Source: Litoditis marina
Taxonomy: Eukaryota > Nematoda > Chromadorea > Rhabditida > Rhabditidae
NCBI GenBank assembly: GCA_964036275.1
Contig: OZ038433.1
Location: 26,581,485-26,645,484, forward strand
Direction of reading: 5' to 3'
DNA: 64,000 nt
Shown: positions 36,061 to 48,981 of the stretch, one piece after another
Numbering within the stretch: position 1 is the first letter of the stretch
Layout of the letters: each line of letters begins with the position of its first letter
Program-made: the position numbers and the translations under genes
Notes under the pieces: generated by a model
What the model saw: the letters and a program-made list of their open reading frames with translations, nothing else
The model's database searches: none
Told to the model about the DNA's origin: nothing

Positions 36061-36452
36061 TAATTGGCGATCAGGATAGAAAAGTGGTTCTATTAGATAG
36101 TCCAGTATCAAATCCTAGCAAGATTTTGTAGGACGTCTAGGTCATAATTTGTGCTACTCTTCAAGAACTGTCTAGTGTCTTGAGAGTATAGAACGATCTT
36201 TGAATTCAGAGCTGTAGAGAAAAGATTTCGCAAGACAGTCACGTGTCAAATCATAGCAAGATTTTGAAAGTCTGTTGTCGAATCTATGCAAAATCTCTGA
36301 AAGACAGTCTGGTGTCTTGAGAGTTTGAGGGTTAGCGAGATCAAACGTAGAGTGACAATTCTAGTTGTCAATACAAGAGATTTTGGTGGTCATTTCACTG
36401 AATAGAGAAGCTCACTGCAAATAATATCTGTCTGAGGTATTGATTGTGCAGA

Positions 36453-39400
36453 ATGGCTGAGCATATGTATGAAACTCTTGTTCAGTTGTTGCAAGGTCAA
36501 CAACAACAGATGCAACAACAAGAAGAAAAGTTGAGACTTCAGGAAGACAATCAGAAAGAGCAAATAAGACAGCAAGAGGAGAGATTGAAACTCCAGCAAG
36601 AGCAGATAAACATGCAAAGAGAACAGCTCAATCTACTCCAGAATGGCATTGCAAATTCTCAAGATGATCGTAGTGGTACAAACATTGTCAGTCCAGTGAC
36701 AAATGTAACGAGAATGATGACGGATCTGAATGCAAGGCTCACTACCTTTGTATTTGATCCAGAGGGTGGTCTAACATTCTCAGATTGGTATGATAGATAC
36801 GGTGAGGTGTTCAATATTGATGGTGCACTGTTGGATGACAAATCCAAAGTGAGACTACTTGTCGGGAAGTTGTCAAATGAGGTTTTTGATAGGTACAAAA
36901 GTCATATTTTGCCTAAAACCACTGCTGATCTGACATTCGTTGAGATGAAATCTTGAAAGAGATGTTCGACGTCAAGACATCCGTGTTTACGGAACGATAC
37001 AACTGTCTGAAGTTGGAAAAGAAAGAGTCAGAAGACTATATGGAGTACACTGGCCGAGTGAATGAGCAGTGTGAAAGAGCAAAGCTCCAAGAACTTGACA
37101 AAGATGGACTGAAGGCACTGTTTTGGGTGTCCGGGTTGAAGTCAAGCAGAGATGGTGACCTGAAAACGAGACTGCTCATGTTTTTGGACAGGCAGTATGC
37201 TGACAAAAAGGCAGTCACATTGAGAGACCTTTACAAAGAGTGCGATTCATGGTTGAACATCAAGCGAGAAGCTAAGATGGTCGAGAGTGTACCTCGTCAT
37301 GTTAATGAGGTCAGTTCACAGGCTCGTGGTCGTGAACGAGTCAACCATAAATGCTGGAACTGTGGTATGAGCGGTCACCGAGCCAACAGTTGTCGAAAAC
37401 AGAAATGGTCGTGCAAGAAATGCAAAGGCAAGGGTCATAAAGAGCAATTCTGTGAGAAGTTGTCGTCATTCAAGAACAAGACACGCTCACGGTCTCGAGG
37501 CAGCCGTCAAAACAATCAGGTTGTTCTCATTGGAAAGACCGATGCAGAAGGCGTAGACGTTAACTCTGTACGCAAATACCTGGAAGTCAAAGTCAATGAA
37601 TACCCTATTCAATTTCAATTGGATACTGGATCTGATATTACCTTGATGAATATCGATGAGTGGAAGAGAATGGGTAAACCTGCTTTGGAGAAATCCGATA
37701 TTAATGTGCGCGACGCGAGCGGTGGCAAAATGGCCATACAAGGTAAGTTGAAATGCGATTTCAATATCCGAGGTGTTTTCGGATCGGGTTATGCATATAT
37801 AACACCGTGAGCCAGTCTGATGGGACTCGAGTGGATTCAACAGAATGAATCAATAGCGCACTATCTCGATATGATGATAGTGTGCAAAGTCGAGAAAGAA
37901 CTTTCGTTAGTCGATGAGTTGAAAACGAAGTTCAGTCCTGTCTTTGAGGAAGGTTTGGGTAGATGTGTGAAAGAGAAAGCCGAGTTGGCATTGCAGTCTG
38001 GTGCAAAACCCGTGTACATCAAGAAGAGACCCACTCCTCATGCAGCTGTTGAAACAGTAGAGAAGGAATTAGACAAATTGATTGGTATGCAAGTCATTGA
38101 ACCAATCACCCACAGTGAGTGGGCTGCTCCTATAGTGTGTGTGAAAAAGGCAAATGGCAAGATCAGAGTATGTGTTGATTTCTCGATATTACCTTGATGA
38201 ATATCGATGAGTGGAAGAGAATGGGTAAACCTGCTTTGGAGAAATCCGATATTAATGTGCGCGACGCGAGCGGTGGCAAAATGGCCATACAAGGTAAGTT
38301 GAAATGCGATTTCAATATCCGAGGTGTTTTCGGATCGGGTTATGCATATATAACACCGAGAGCCAGTCTGATGGGACTCGAGTGGATTCAACAGAATGAA
38401 TCAATGGCGCACTATCTCGATATGATGATAGTGTGCAAAGTCGAGAAAGAACTTTCGTTAGTCGATGAGTTGAAAACGAAGTTCAGTCCTGTCTTTGAGG
38501 AAGGTTTGGGTAGATGTGTGAAAGAGAAAGCCGAGTTGGCATTGCAGTCTGGTGCAAAACCCGTGTACATCAAGAAGAGACCCACTCCTCATGCAGCTGT
38601 TGAAACAGTAGAGAAGGAATTAGACAAATTGATTGGTATGCAAGTCATTGAACCAATCACCCACAGTGAGTGGGCTGCTCCTATAGTGTGTGTGAAAAAG
38701 GCAAATGGCAAGATCAGAGTATGTGTTGATTTCTCGACTGGTCTGAACAGAGCTTTGGAAGATTGTGAATATCCGTTACCGATACCAGAAGATATTTTCG
38801 CTTCGTTGAATGGTGGTACGGTGTTCTCACAGATTGATTTCTCAGATGCTTATCTGCAAGTCGAGTTGTCAGAAAAGTCTAAGTCACTGGTGGCGATCAA
38901 TACACATCGTGGATTGTTCAGATACAACAGATTACCGTTTGGTATCAAAACAGCACCAGCGATTTTCCAAAGGTTGATGCACAAAATGTGTTCCGGTCTG
39001 AAAGGAGTCACATGCTATCTTGATGACGTCATTGTCGTCGGGACAACTTTGGAAGAGCATAACGCGAACATCGAGGCATTGTTCGAACGTATCATGGAGT
39101 ACGGTTTCCGTGTACGACTAGAGAAGTGCTCATTTGCCAAGCCTGAAATCCGTTCTTGGGATTCATTGTTGATAGGAATGGTAGAAGACCAAATCCAGAG
39201 AAGATCAAACCCATCAAGAACATGATGGAACCTGTCAATGAGAGTGAGCTAAGGTCGTTTCTTGGTATGATCACTCACTATGGAAGTTTTATTCCTAGTA
39301 TGAAGTCACTTCGTGGACCTCTCGATGAGTTGATGGTCAAAGACAGAAAGTGGCAGTGGACAGCGAAACAGCAGAAGGCATTCGAGAAGTTGAAAGACAT

Positions 39401-39479
39401 ATTGTCAAGTGATCTGAATCTAACGCACTATGATCCAAAGCAAACGATCATCGTGGCTGCAGATGCGTGTGATTATGGC
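36453..39479 (+). pseudogene. Ty3/gypsy gag-pol remnant, unit 2
   Basis: The gag of this copy has lost four bases (near 36945) and shifts frame. The protease has LDTGSD. A TGA interrupts before reverse transcriptase (37808-37810). A 551-bp internal tandem duplication (about 37634-38184 repeated from 38185) then restarts inside protease, and its second copy reads AGA at the same codon. Reverse transcriptase follows with FSQIDFSDAY and the YLDD catalytic motif near 39017. A one-base deletion shifts the frame near 39150. The copy ends at about 39479 in RNase H (AADACDYG), where array A begins. Integrase is absent. Confidence 0.88.
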
Positions 39480-42400
39480 GGGCAACGTCTCTGTCAATAG
39501 TTTTGACATAACCGTTTTTGGATAGTTTTGACATAACCGTTTTTGGATAGTTCTGACATAACCGTTTTCAGACAACGTCTCTGTCAATAGTTTTGACATA
39601 ACCGTTTTCAAACAACGTCTCTGTCAATAGTTTTGACATAACCGTTTTTGGACAACGTCTTTGTCAATAGTTTTGACATAACCGTTTTTGGATAGTTTCG
39701 ACAAAATCGTTTTCAGACAACGTCTCTGTCAATAGTTTTGACATAACCGTTTTTGGACAACGTCTCTGTCAATAGTTTTGACATAACCGTTTTCAGACAA
39801 CGTCTCTGTCAATAGTTTTGACATAACCGTTTTTGGACAACGTCTCTGTCAATAGTTTTGACATAACCGTTTTTGGACAACTTCTCTGTCAATAGTTTTG
39901 ACATAACCGTTTTTAGATAGTTTCGACAAAATCGTTTTCAGACAACGTCTCTGTCAATAGTTTTGACATACCCGTTTTTGGACAACGTATCTGTCAATAG
40001 TTTTAACATAACCGTGTTTGGACAACGTCTCTGTCAATAGTTTTGACATAACCGTTTTTAGATAGTTTCGACAAAATCGTTTTCAGACAACGTCTCTGTC
40101 AATAGTTTTGACATAACCGTTTTTGGACAACGTCTCTGTCAATAGTTTTGACATAACCGTTTTTAGACAACGTCTCTGTTAATAGTTTTGACACAACCGT
40201 TTTTGGACAACGTCTCTGTCAATAGTTTCGACAAAACCGTCTTTGGACAACTTCTCTGTCAATAGTTTTGACATAACCAATTTTTGGACAACGTCTCTGT
40301 CAATAGTTTTGACATAACCGTTTTTAGATAGTTTTGACAAAATCGTTTTCAGACAACGTCTCTGTCAATAGTTTTGACATAACCGTTTTTGGACAACGTC
40401 TCTGTCAATAGTTTTGACATAACCATTTTTGGACAACTTCTCTGTCAATAGTTTTGACATAACTGTTTCAGACAACGTCTCTGTCAATAGTTTCGACAAA
40501 ACCGTCTTTGGACAACTTCTCTGTCAATAGTTTTGACATAACCAATTTTTGGACAACGTCTCTGTCAATAGTTTTGACATAACTGTTTTCAGACAACGTC
40601 TCTGTCAATAGTTTCGACAAAATCGTTTTCAGACAACGTCTCTGTCAATAGTTTTGACATAACCGTTTTTGGACAACGTCTCTGTCAATAGTTTTGACAT
40701 AACCGTTTTTAGACAACGTCTCTGTTAATAGTTTTGACATAACCGTTTTTGGACAACGTCTCTGTCAATAGTTTTGACATAACCGTTTTTGATAGTTTCG
40801 ACATAACCGTTTTTGGACAACGTCTCTGTCAATAGTTTTGACAAAACCGTCTTTGGACAACGTCTCTGTCAATAGTTTCGACATATCCAATTTTTGGACA
40901 ACGTCTCTGTCAATAGTTTTGACATAACCGTTTTTGGACAACGTCTCTGTCAATAGTTTTGACATAACCGTTTTTGGATAGTTTTGACATAACCGTTTTT
41001 GGATAGTTCTGACATAACCGTTTTCAGACAACGTCTCTGTCAATAGTTTTGACATAACCATTTTTGGACAACTTCTCTGTCAATAGTTTTGACATAACTG
41101 TTTTCAGACAACGTCTCTGTCAATAGTTTCGACAAAACCGTCTTTGGACAACTTCTCTGTCAATAGTTTTGACATAACCAATTTTTGGACAACGTCTCTG
41201 TCAATAGTTTTGACATAACTGTTTTCAGACAACGTCTCTGTCAATAGTTTCGACAAAATCGTTTTCAGACAACGTCTCTGTCAATAGTTTTGACATAACC
41301 GTTTTTGGACAACGTCTCTGTCAATAGTTTTGACATAACCGTTTTTAGACAACGTCTCTGTTAATAGTTTTGACATAACCGTTTTGGACAACGTCTCTGT
41401 CAATAGTTTTGACATAACCGTTTTTGATAGTTTCGACATAACCGTTTTTGGACAACGTCTCTGTCAATAGTTTTGACAAAACCGTCTTTGGACAACGTCT
41501 CTGTCAATAGTTTCGACATATCCAATTTTTGGACAACGTCTCTGTCAATAGTTTTGACATAACTGTTTTCAGACAACGTCTCTGTCAATAGTTTGGACAT
41601 AACCGTTTTCAGACAACGTCTCTGTCAATAGTTTTGACATAACCGTTTTTGGACAACGTCTCTGTCAACAGTTTTGACATAACCGTTTTTGGACAACTTC
41701 TCTGTCAATAGTTTTGACATAACCATTGTTAGATAGTTTCGACAAAATCGTTTTCAGACAACGTCTCTGTCAATAGTTTTGACATAACCGTTTTTGGACT
41801 CATTTAAAGGCAAAACGTTCAATGAACGAATCAGCCTTATTTTAAGGCAGACTTTTCTTCGGCAAAGTGTGTATAAAATAAAAGCAGATTCGTTTATTGA
41901 ACGTTTTGCCTTTAAATACGGCACACTTTGCCTAAGAATAGTCCGCCTTGAAATAAGGCACAACACGTTTCGCCTTAAAATAAGGCACACTTTGCCGAAA
42001 AATAGTCCGCCTTAAAATAAGGCAGATTCAATCCGACAAAATTTGCCTCATAGGCAAAACGTTTAATGAACGGTTCTGCCTTATTTTAAAGCGGACTATT
42101 CTTCGGCAAAGTGTGCCTTATTTAAAGGCAAAACGTTCAATGAACGAATCTGCCTTATTTTAAGGCAGACTTTTCTTCGGCAAAGTGTGTATAAAATAAA
42201 AGCAGATTCGTTTATTGAACGTTTTGCCTTTAAATAAGGCACACTTTGCCTAAGAGTAGTCCGCCTTGAAATAAGGCAGAACACGTTTCGTCATAAAATA
42301 CAACCGTTTTTAGACAACGTCTCTGTCAATAGTTTTGACATAACCGTTCTTGGACAACGTCTCTGTCAATAGTTTTTACATAACCGTTTTTAGATAGTTT

Positions 42401-45400
42401 CGACAAAATCGTTTTTGGACAACGTCTCTGTCAATAGTTTTGACATAACCGTTTTTAGACAACGTCTCTGTCAATAGTTTTGACATAACCAATTTTTGGA
42501 CAACGTCTCTGTCAATAGTTTTGACATGACCGTTTTTGGACAACCTCTCTGTCAATAGTTTCGACAAAACCGTCTTTGGACAACTTCTCTGTCAATAGTT
42601 TTGACATAACCATTTTTAGATAGTTTCGACAAAATCGTTTTCAGACAACGTCTCTGTCAATAGTTTTGACATAACCGTTTTTGGACTCATTTAAAGGCAA
42701 AACGTTCAATGAACGAATCAGCCTTATTTTAAGGCAGACTTTTCTTCGGCAAAGTGTGTATAAAATAAAAGCAGATTCGTTTATTGAACGTTTTGCCTTT
42801 AAATACGGCACACTTTGCCTAAGAATAGTCCGCCTTGAAATAAGGCACAACACGTTTCGCCTTAAAATAAGGCACACTTTGCCGAAAAATAGTCCGCCTT
42901 AAAATAAGGCAGATTCAATCCGACAAAATTTGCCTCATAGGCAAAACGTTTAATGAACGGTTCTGCCTTATTTTAAAGCGGACTATTCTTCGGCAAAGTG
43001 TGCCTTATTTAAAGGCAAAACGTTCAATGAACGAATCTGCCTTATTTTAAGGCAGACTTTTCTTCGGCAAAGTGTGTATAAAATAAAAGCAGATTCGTTT
43101 ATTGAACGTTTTGCCTTTAAATAAGGCACACTTTGCCTAAGAGTAGTCCGCCTTGAAATAAGGCAGAACACGTTTCGTCATAAAATACAACCGTTTTTAG
43201 ACAACGTCTCTGTCAATAGTTTTGACATAACCGTTCTTGGACAACGTCTCTGTCAATAGTTTTTACATAACCGTTTTTAGATAGTTTCGACAAAATCGTT
43301 TTTGGACAACGTCTCTGTCAATAGTTTTGACATAACCGTTTTTAGACAACGTCTCTGTCAATAGTTTTGACATAACCAATTTTTGGACAACGTCTCTGTC
43401 AATAGTTTTGACATGACCGTTTTTGGACAACCTCTCTGTCAATAGTTTCGACAAAACCGTCTTTGGACAACTTCTCTGTCAATAGTTTTGACATAACCAT
43501 TTTTAGATAGTTTCGACAAAATCGTTTTCAGACAACGTCTCTGTCAATAGTTTTGACATAACCGTTTTTGGACTCATTTAAAGGCAAAACGTTCAATGAA
43601 CGAATCAGCCTTATTTTAAGGCAGACTTTTCTTCGGCAAAGTGTGTATAAAATAAAAGCAGATTCGTTTATTGAACGTTTTGCCTTTAAATACGGCACAC
43701 TTTGCCTAAGAATAGTCCGCCTTGAAATAAGGCACAACACGTTTCGCCTTAAAATAAGGCACACTTTGCCGAAAAATAGTCCGCCTTAAAATAAGGCAGA
43801 TTCAATCCGACAAAATTTGCCTCATAGGCAAAACGTTTAATGAACGGTTCTGCCTTATTTTAAAGCGGACTATTCTTCGGCAAAGTGTGCCTTATTTAAA
43901 GGCAAAACGTTCAATGAACGAATCTGCCTTATTTTAAGGCAGACTTTTCTTCGGCAAAGTGTGTATAAAATAAAAGCAGATTCGTTTATTGAACGTTTTG
44001 CCTTTAAATAAGGCACACTTTGCCTAAGAGTAGTCCGCCTTGAAATAAGGCAGAACACGTTTCGTCATAAAATACAACCGTTTTTAGACAACGTCTCTGT
44101 CAATAGTTTTGACATAACCGTTCTTGGACAACGTCTCTGTCAATAGTTTTTACATAACCGTTTTTAGATAGTTTCGACAAAATCGTTTACAGACAACGTC
44201 TCTGTCAATAGTTTCGACAAAATCGTTTTTGGACAACGTCTCTGTCAATAGTTTTGACATAACCGTTTTTAGACAACGTCTCTGTCAATAGTTTTGACAT
44301 AACCAATTTTTGGACAACGTCTCTGTCAATAGTTTTGACATGACCGTTTTTGGACAACCTCTCTGTCAATAGTTTCGACAAAACCGTCTTTGGACAACTT
44401 CTCTGTCAATAGTTTTGACATAACCGTTTTTGGACAACGTCTCTGTCAATAGTTTTGACATAACCGTTTTTAGACAACGTCTCTGTTAATAGTTTTGACA
44501 TAACCGTTTTTGGACAACGTCTCTGTCAATAGTTTTGACATAACCGTTTTTGATAGTTTTGACATAACCGTTTTTGGACAACGTCTCTGTCAATAGTTTT
44601 GACATAACCGTTTTTGGACAACGTCTCTGTCAATAGTTTTGACATAACCATTTTTGGACAACTTCTCTGTCAATAGTTTGGACATAACTGTTTTCAGACA
44701 ACGTCTCTGTCAATAGTTTCGACAAAATCGTTTTCAGACAACGTCTCTGTCAATAGTTTTGACATAACCGTTTTTGGACAACGTCTCTGTCAATAGTTTT
44801 GACATAACCGTTTTTAGACAACGTCTCTGTTAATAGTTTTGACATAACCGTTTTTGGACAACGTCTCTGTCAATAGTTTTGACATAACCGTTTTTGATAG
44901 TTTTGACATAACCGTTTTTGGACAACGTCTCTGTCAATAGTTTTGACAAAACCGTCTTTGGACAACGTCTCTGTCAATAGTTTCGACATATCCAATTTTT
45001 GGACAACTTCTCTGTCAATAGTTTTGACATAACCGTTTTTAGATAGTTTCGACAAAATCGTTTACAGACAACGTCTCTGTCAATAGTTTTGACATAACCG
45101 TTTTTGGACAACGTCTCTGTCAATAGTTTTGACATAACCGTTTTTAGACAACGTCTCTGTTAATAGTTTTGACACAACCGTTTTTGGACAACGTCTCTGT
45201 CAATAGTTTCGACAAAACCGTCTTTGGACAACTTCTCTGTCAATAGTTTTGACATAACCAATTTTTGGACAACGTCTCTGTCAATAGTTTTGACATAACC
45301 GTTTTTAGATATATTAGGTTATTTATTTGAACAAAATATATTGTGTCACTAGGACGTTTTGGGTGTTATTGTTATATGAATGTGCTCAGTAAAAGATGTA

Positions 45401-48376
45401 CTCAAAAATCGTTTCGACCCTGATTCAAGACGATTTTTGGGTTGTTTTTCTCAGAGGGTTGGGTCATCATCAGTTGAACCCCTCTGAGAAAATGAAAACA
45501 GGACGAAAAGACTTACTGACCGTCTTCTAACGATGAGTTGAGAAAAATGGACATTGCTTTTACTTCATTGCACGTTTAGATAGTTTCGACAAAATCGTTT
45601 TCAGACAACGTCTCTGTCAATAGTTTTGACATAACCGTTTTTGGACAACGTCTCTGTCAATAGTTTTGACATAACCATTTTTGGACAACTTCTCTGTCAA
45701 TAGTTTTGACATAACTGTTTTCAGACAACGTCTCTGTCAATAGTTTCGACAAAACCGTCTTTGGACAACTTCTCTGTCAATAGTTTTGACATAACCAATT
45801 TTTGGACAACGTCTCTGTCAATAGTTTTGACATAACTGTTTTCAGACAACGTCTCTGTCAATAGTTTCGACAAAATCGTTTTCAGACAACGTCTCTGTCA
45901 ATAGTTTTGACATAACCGTTTTTGGACAACGTCTCTGTCAATAGTTTTGACATAACCGTTTTTAGACAACGTCTCTGTTAATAGTTTTGACATAACCGTT
46001 TTTGGACAACGTCTCTGTCAATAGTTTTGACATAACCGTTTTTGATAGTTTCGACATAACCGTTTTTGGACAACGTCTCTGTCAATAGTTTTGACAAAAC
46101 CGTCTTTGGACAACGCCTCTGTCAATAGTTTCGACATATCCAATTTTTGGACAACGTCTCTGTCAATAGTTTTGACATAACTGTTTTCAGACAACGTCTC
46201 TGTCAATAGTTTGGACATAACCGTTTTCAGACAACGTCTCTGTCAATAGTTTTGACATAACCGTTTTTGGACAACGTCTCTGTCAACAGTTTTGACATAA
46301 CCGTTTTTGGACAACTTCTCTGTCAATAGTTTTGACATAACCATTTTTAGATAGTTTCGACAAAATCGTTTTCAGACAACGTCTCTGTCAATAGTTTTGA
46401 CATAACCGTTTTTGGACTCATTTAAAGGCAAAACGTTCAATGAACGAATCAGCCTTATTTTAAGGCAGACTTTTCTTCGGCAAAGTGTGTATAAAATTAA
46501 AGCAGATTCGTTTATTGAACGTTTTGCCTTTAAATACGGCACACTTTGCCTAAGAATAGTCCGCCTTGAAATAAGGCACAACACGTTTCGCCTTAAAATA
46601 AGGCACACTTTGCCGAAAAATAGTCCGCCTTAAAATAAGGCAGATTCAATCCGACAAAATTTGCCTCATAGGCAAAACGTTTAATGAACGGTTCTGCCTT
46701 ATTTTAAAGCGGACTATTCTTCGGCAAAGTGTGCCTTATTTAAAGGCAAAACGTTCAATGAACGAATCTGCCTTATTTTAAGGCAGACTTTTCTTCGGCA
46801 AAGTGTGTATAAAATAAAAGCAGATTCGTTTATTGAACGTTTTGCCTTTAAATAAGGCACACTTTGCCTAAGAGTAGTCCGCCTTGAAATAAGGCAGAAC
46901 ACGTTTCGTCATAAAATACAACCGTTTTTAGACAACGTCTCTGTCAATAGTTTTGACATAACCGTTCTTGGACAACGTCTCTGTCAATAGTTTTTACATA
47001 ACCGTTTTTAGATAGTTTCGACAAAATCGTTTTTGGACAACGTCTCTGTCAATAGTTTTGACATAACCGTTTTTAGACAACGTCTCTGTCAATAGTTTTG
47101 ACATAACCAATTTTTGGACAACGTCTCTGTCAATAGTTTTGACATGACCGTTTTTGGACAACCTCTCTGTCAATAGTTTTGACATAACCGTTTTTGGACA
47201 ACGTCTCTGTCAATAGTTTTGACATAACCGTGTTTAGACAACGTCTCTGTCAATAGTTTTGACATAACCGTTTTCAGACAACGTCTCTGTCAATAGTTTT
47301 GACATAACCAATTTTTGGACAACGTCTCTGTCAATAGTTTTGACATAACTGTTTTCAGACAACGTCTCTGTCAATAGTTTTGACATAACCGTTTTCAGAC
47401 AACGTCTCTGTCGATAGTTTTGACATAACCGTTTTTGGACAACGTCTCTGTCAATAGTTTTGACATAACCGTTTTTGGACAACTTCTCTGTCAATAGTTT
47501 TGACATAACCGTTTTTAGATAGTTTCGACATTCAGACAACGTCTCTGTCAATAGTTTTGACATAACCGTTTTTGGACTCATTTAAAGGCAAAACGTTCAA
47601 TGAACGAATCTGCCTTATTTTAAGGCAGACTTTTCTTTGGCAAAGTGTTTATAAAATAAAAACAGATTCGTTTATTGAACGTTTTGCCTTTAAATACGGC
47701 ACACTTTGCCTAAGAGTAGTCCGCCTTGAAATAAGGCAGAACACGTTTCGTCATAAAATAAGGCACACTTTGCCGAAGAATAGTCCGCCTTAAAATAAGG
47801 CAGATTCAATCCGACAAAATTTGCCTCATAGGCAAAACGTTTAATGAACGGTTCTGCCTTATTTTAAAGCGGACTATTCTTCGGCAAAGTGTGTATAAAA
47901 TAAAAGCAGATTCGTTCATTGAACGTTTTGCCTTTAAATAAGGCACACTTTGCCTAAGAGTAGTCCGCCTTGAAATAAGGCAGAACACGTTTCGTCATAA
48001 AATAAGGCACACTTTGCCGAAGAATAGTCCGCCTTAAAATAAGACAGATTCGATCATTGAACGTCTCGCCTTTAAATAAGGCACATTTTGCCGAATAATG
48101 GTCCGCCTTAAAATAAGGCAGATTCGTTCATTGTTTTGCCTATAAATAAGGCACACTTTGCCGAAGAATATTCCGCCTTAAAATAAGGCAGATTCAATCC
48201 GACAAAATTTGCCTCATAGGCAAAACGTTTAATGAACGGTTCTGCCTTATTTTAAGGCGGATTATTCTTCGGCAAAGTGTGCCTTATTTGAAGGCAAAAC
48301 GTTCAATGAACGAATCTGCCTCATTTTAAGGCGGACTATTTGTTTTGTGTAGACACACTATTCTATTCCGTTTACC
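39480..48376. repeat. satellite block of unit 2
   Basis: Approximate order: A 39480-41797, B to 42302, A to 42684, B to 43189, A to 43571, B to 44076, A to 46415 with a foreign insert, B to 46919, A to 47575, B to the LTR. From 41800 an A+B module repeats with an 887-bp period (41800, 42687, 43574), a higher-order repeat. The opening A segment is nearly identical to that of unit 3. Confidence 0.9.
45312..45574. mobile_element. 263-bp insert in array A (copy 1)
   Basis: It interrupts a satellite unit and is flanked by TTTAGATA at 45304-45311 and 45575-45582, an 8-bp direct repeat. Inside are two hairpins: CAAAAATCGT/ACGATTTTTG and TTTTCTCAGAGGG/CCCTCTGAGAAAA. It has no coding frame and no clear terminal inverted repeats. 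An identical copy lies at 57088-57350. Confidence 0.7.
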
Positions 48377-48589
48377 TGTTAACATGTATACTGTTTAGCA
48401 TATGAGAGTGCGCGTCACGTATGAAGTGACGTGTACAGGTTTTGTGTCTATCATTGCATTGTATCTTCTATCGACTCATAAAGCGGTTCTTCTACTCCCT
48501 CTCTCTCTTCGGTACTCAGGTATAACAGTGTTTCATTATCTGTACATTATTGTGTATTCTAGCCACTATACAAGTCCAGGTATACAACA
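48377..48589 (+). mobile_element. LTR-like block, unit 3
   Basis: It is the same 213-bp block as in units 1 and 2, with the same primer-site-like sequence four bases after it. Confidence 0.62.
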
Positions 48590-48981
48590 TAATTGGCGAT
48601 CAGGATAGAAAAGTGGTTCTATTAGATAGTCCAGTATCAAATCCTAGCAAGATTTTGTAGGACGTCTAGGTCATAATTTGTGCTACTCTTCAAGAACTGT
48701 CTAGTGTCTTGAGAGTATAGAACGATCTTTGAATTCAGAGCTGTAGAGAAAAGATTTCGCAAGACAGTCACGTGTCAAATCATAGCAAGATTTTGAAAGT
48801 CTGTTGTCGAATCTATGCAAAATCTCTGAAAGACAGTCTGGTGTCTTGAGAGTTTGAGGGTTAGCGAGATCAAACGTAGAGTGACAATTCTAGTTGTCAA
48901 TACAAGAGATTTTGGTGGTCATTTCACTGAATAGAGAAGCTCACTGCAAATAATATCTGTCTGAGGTATTGATTGTGCAGA

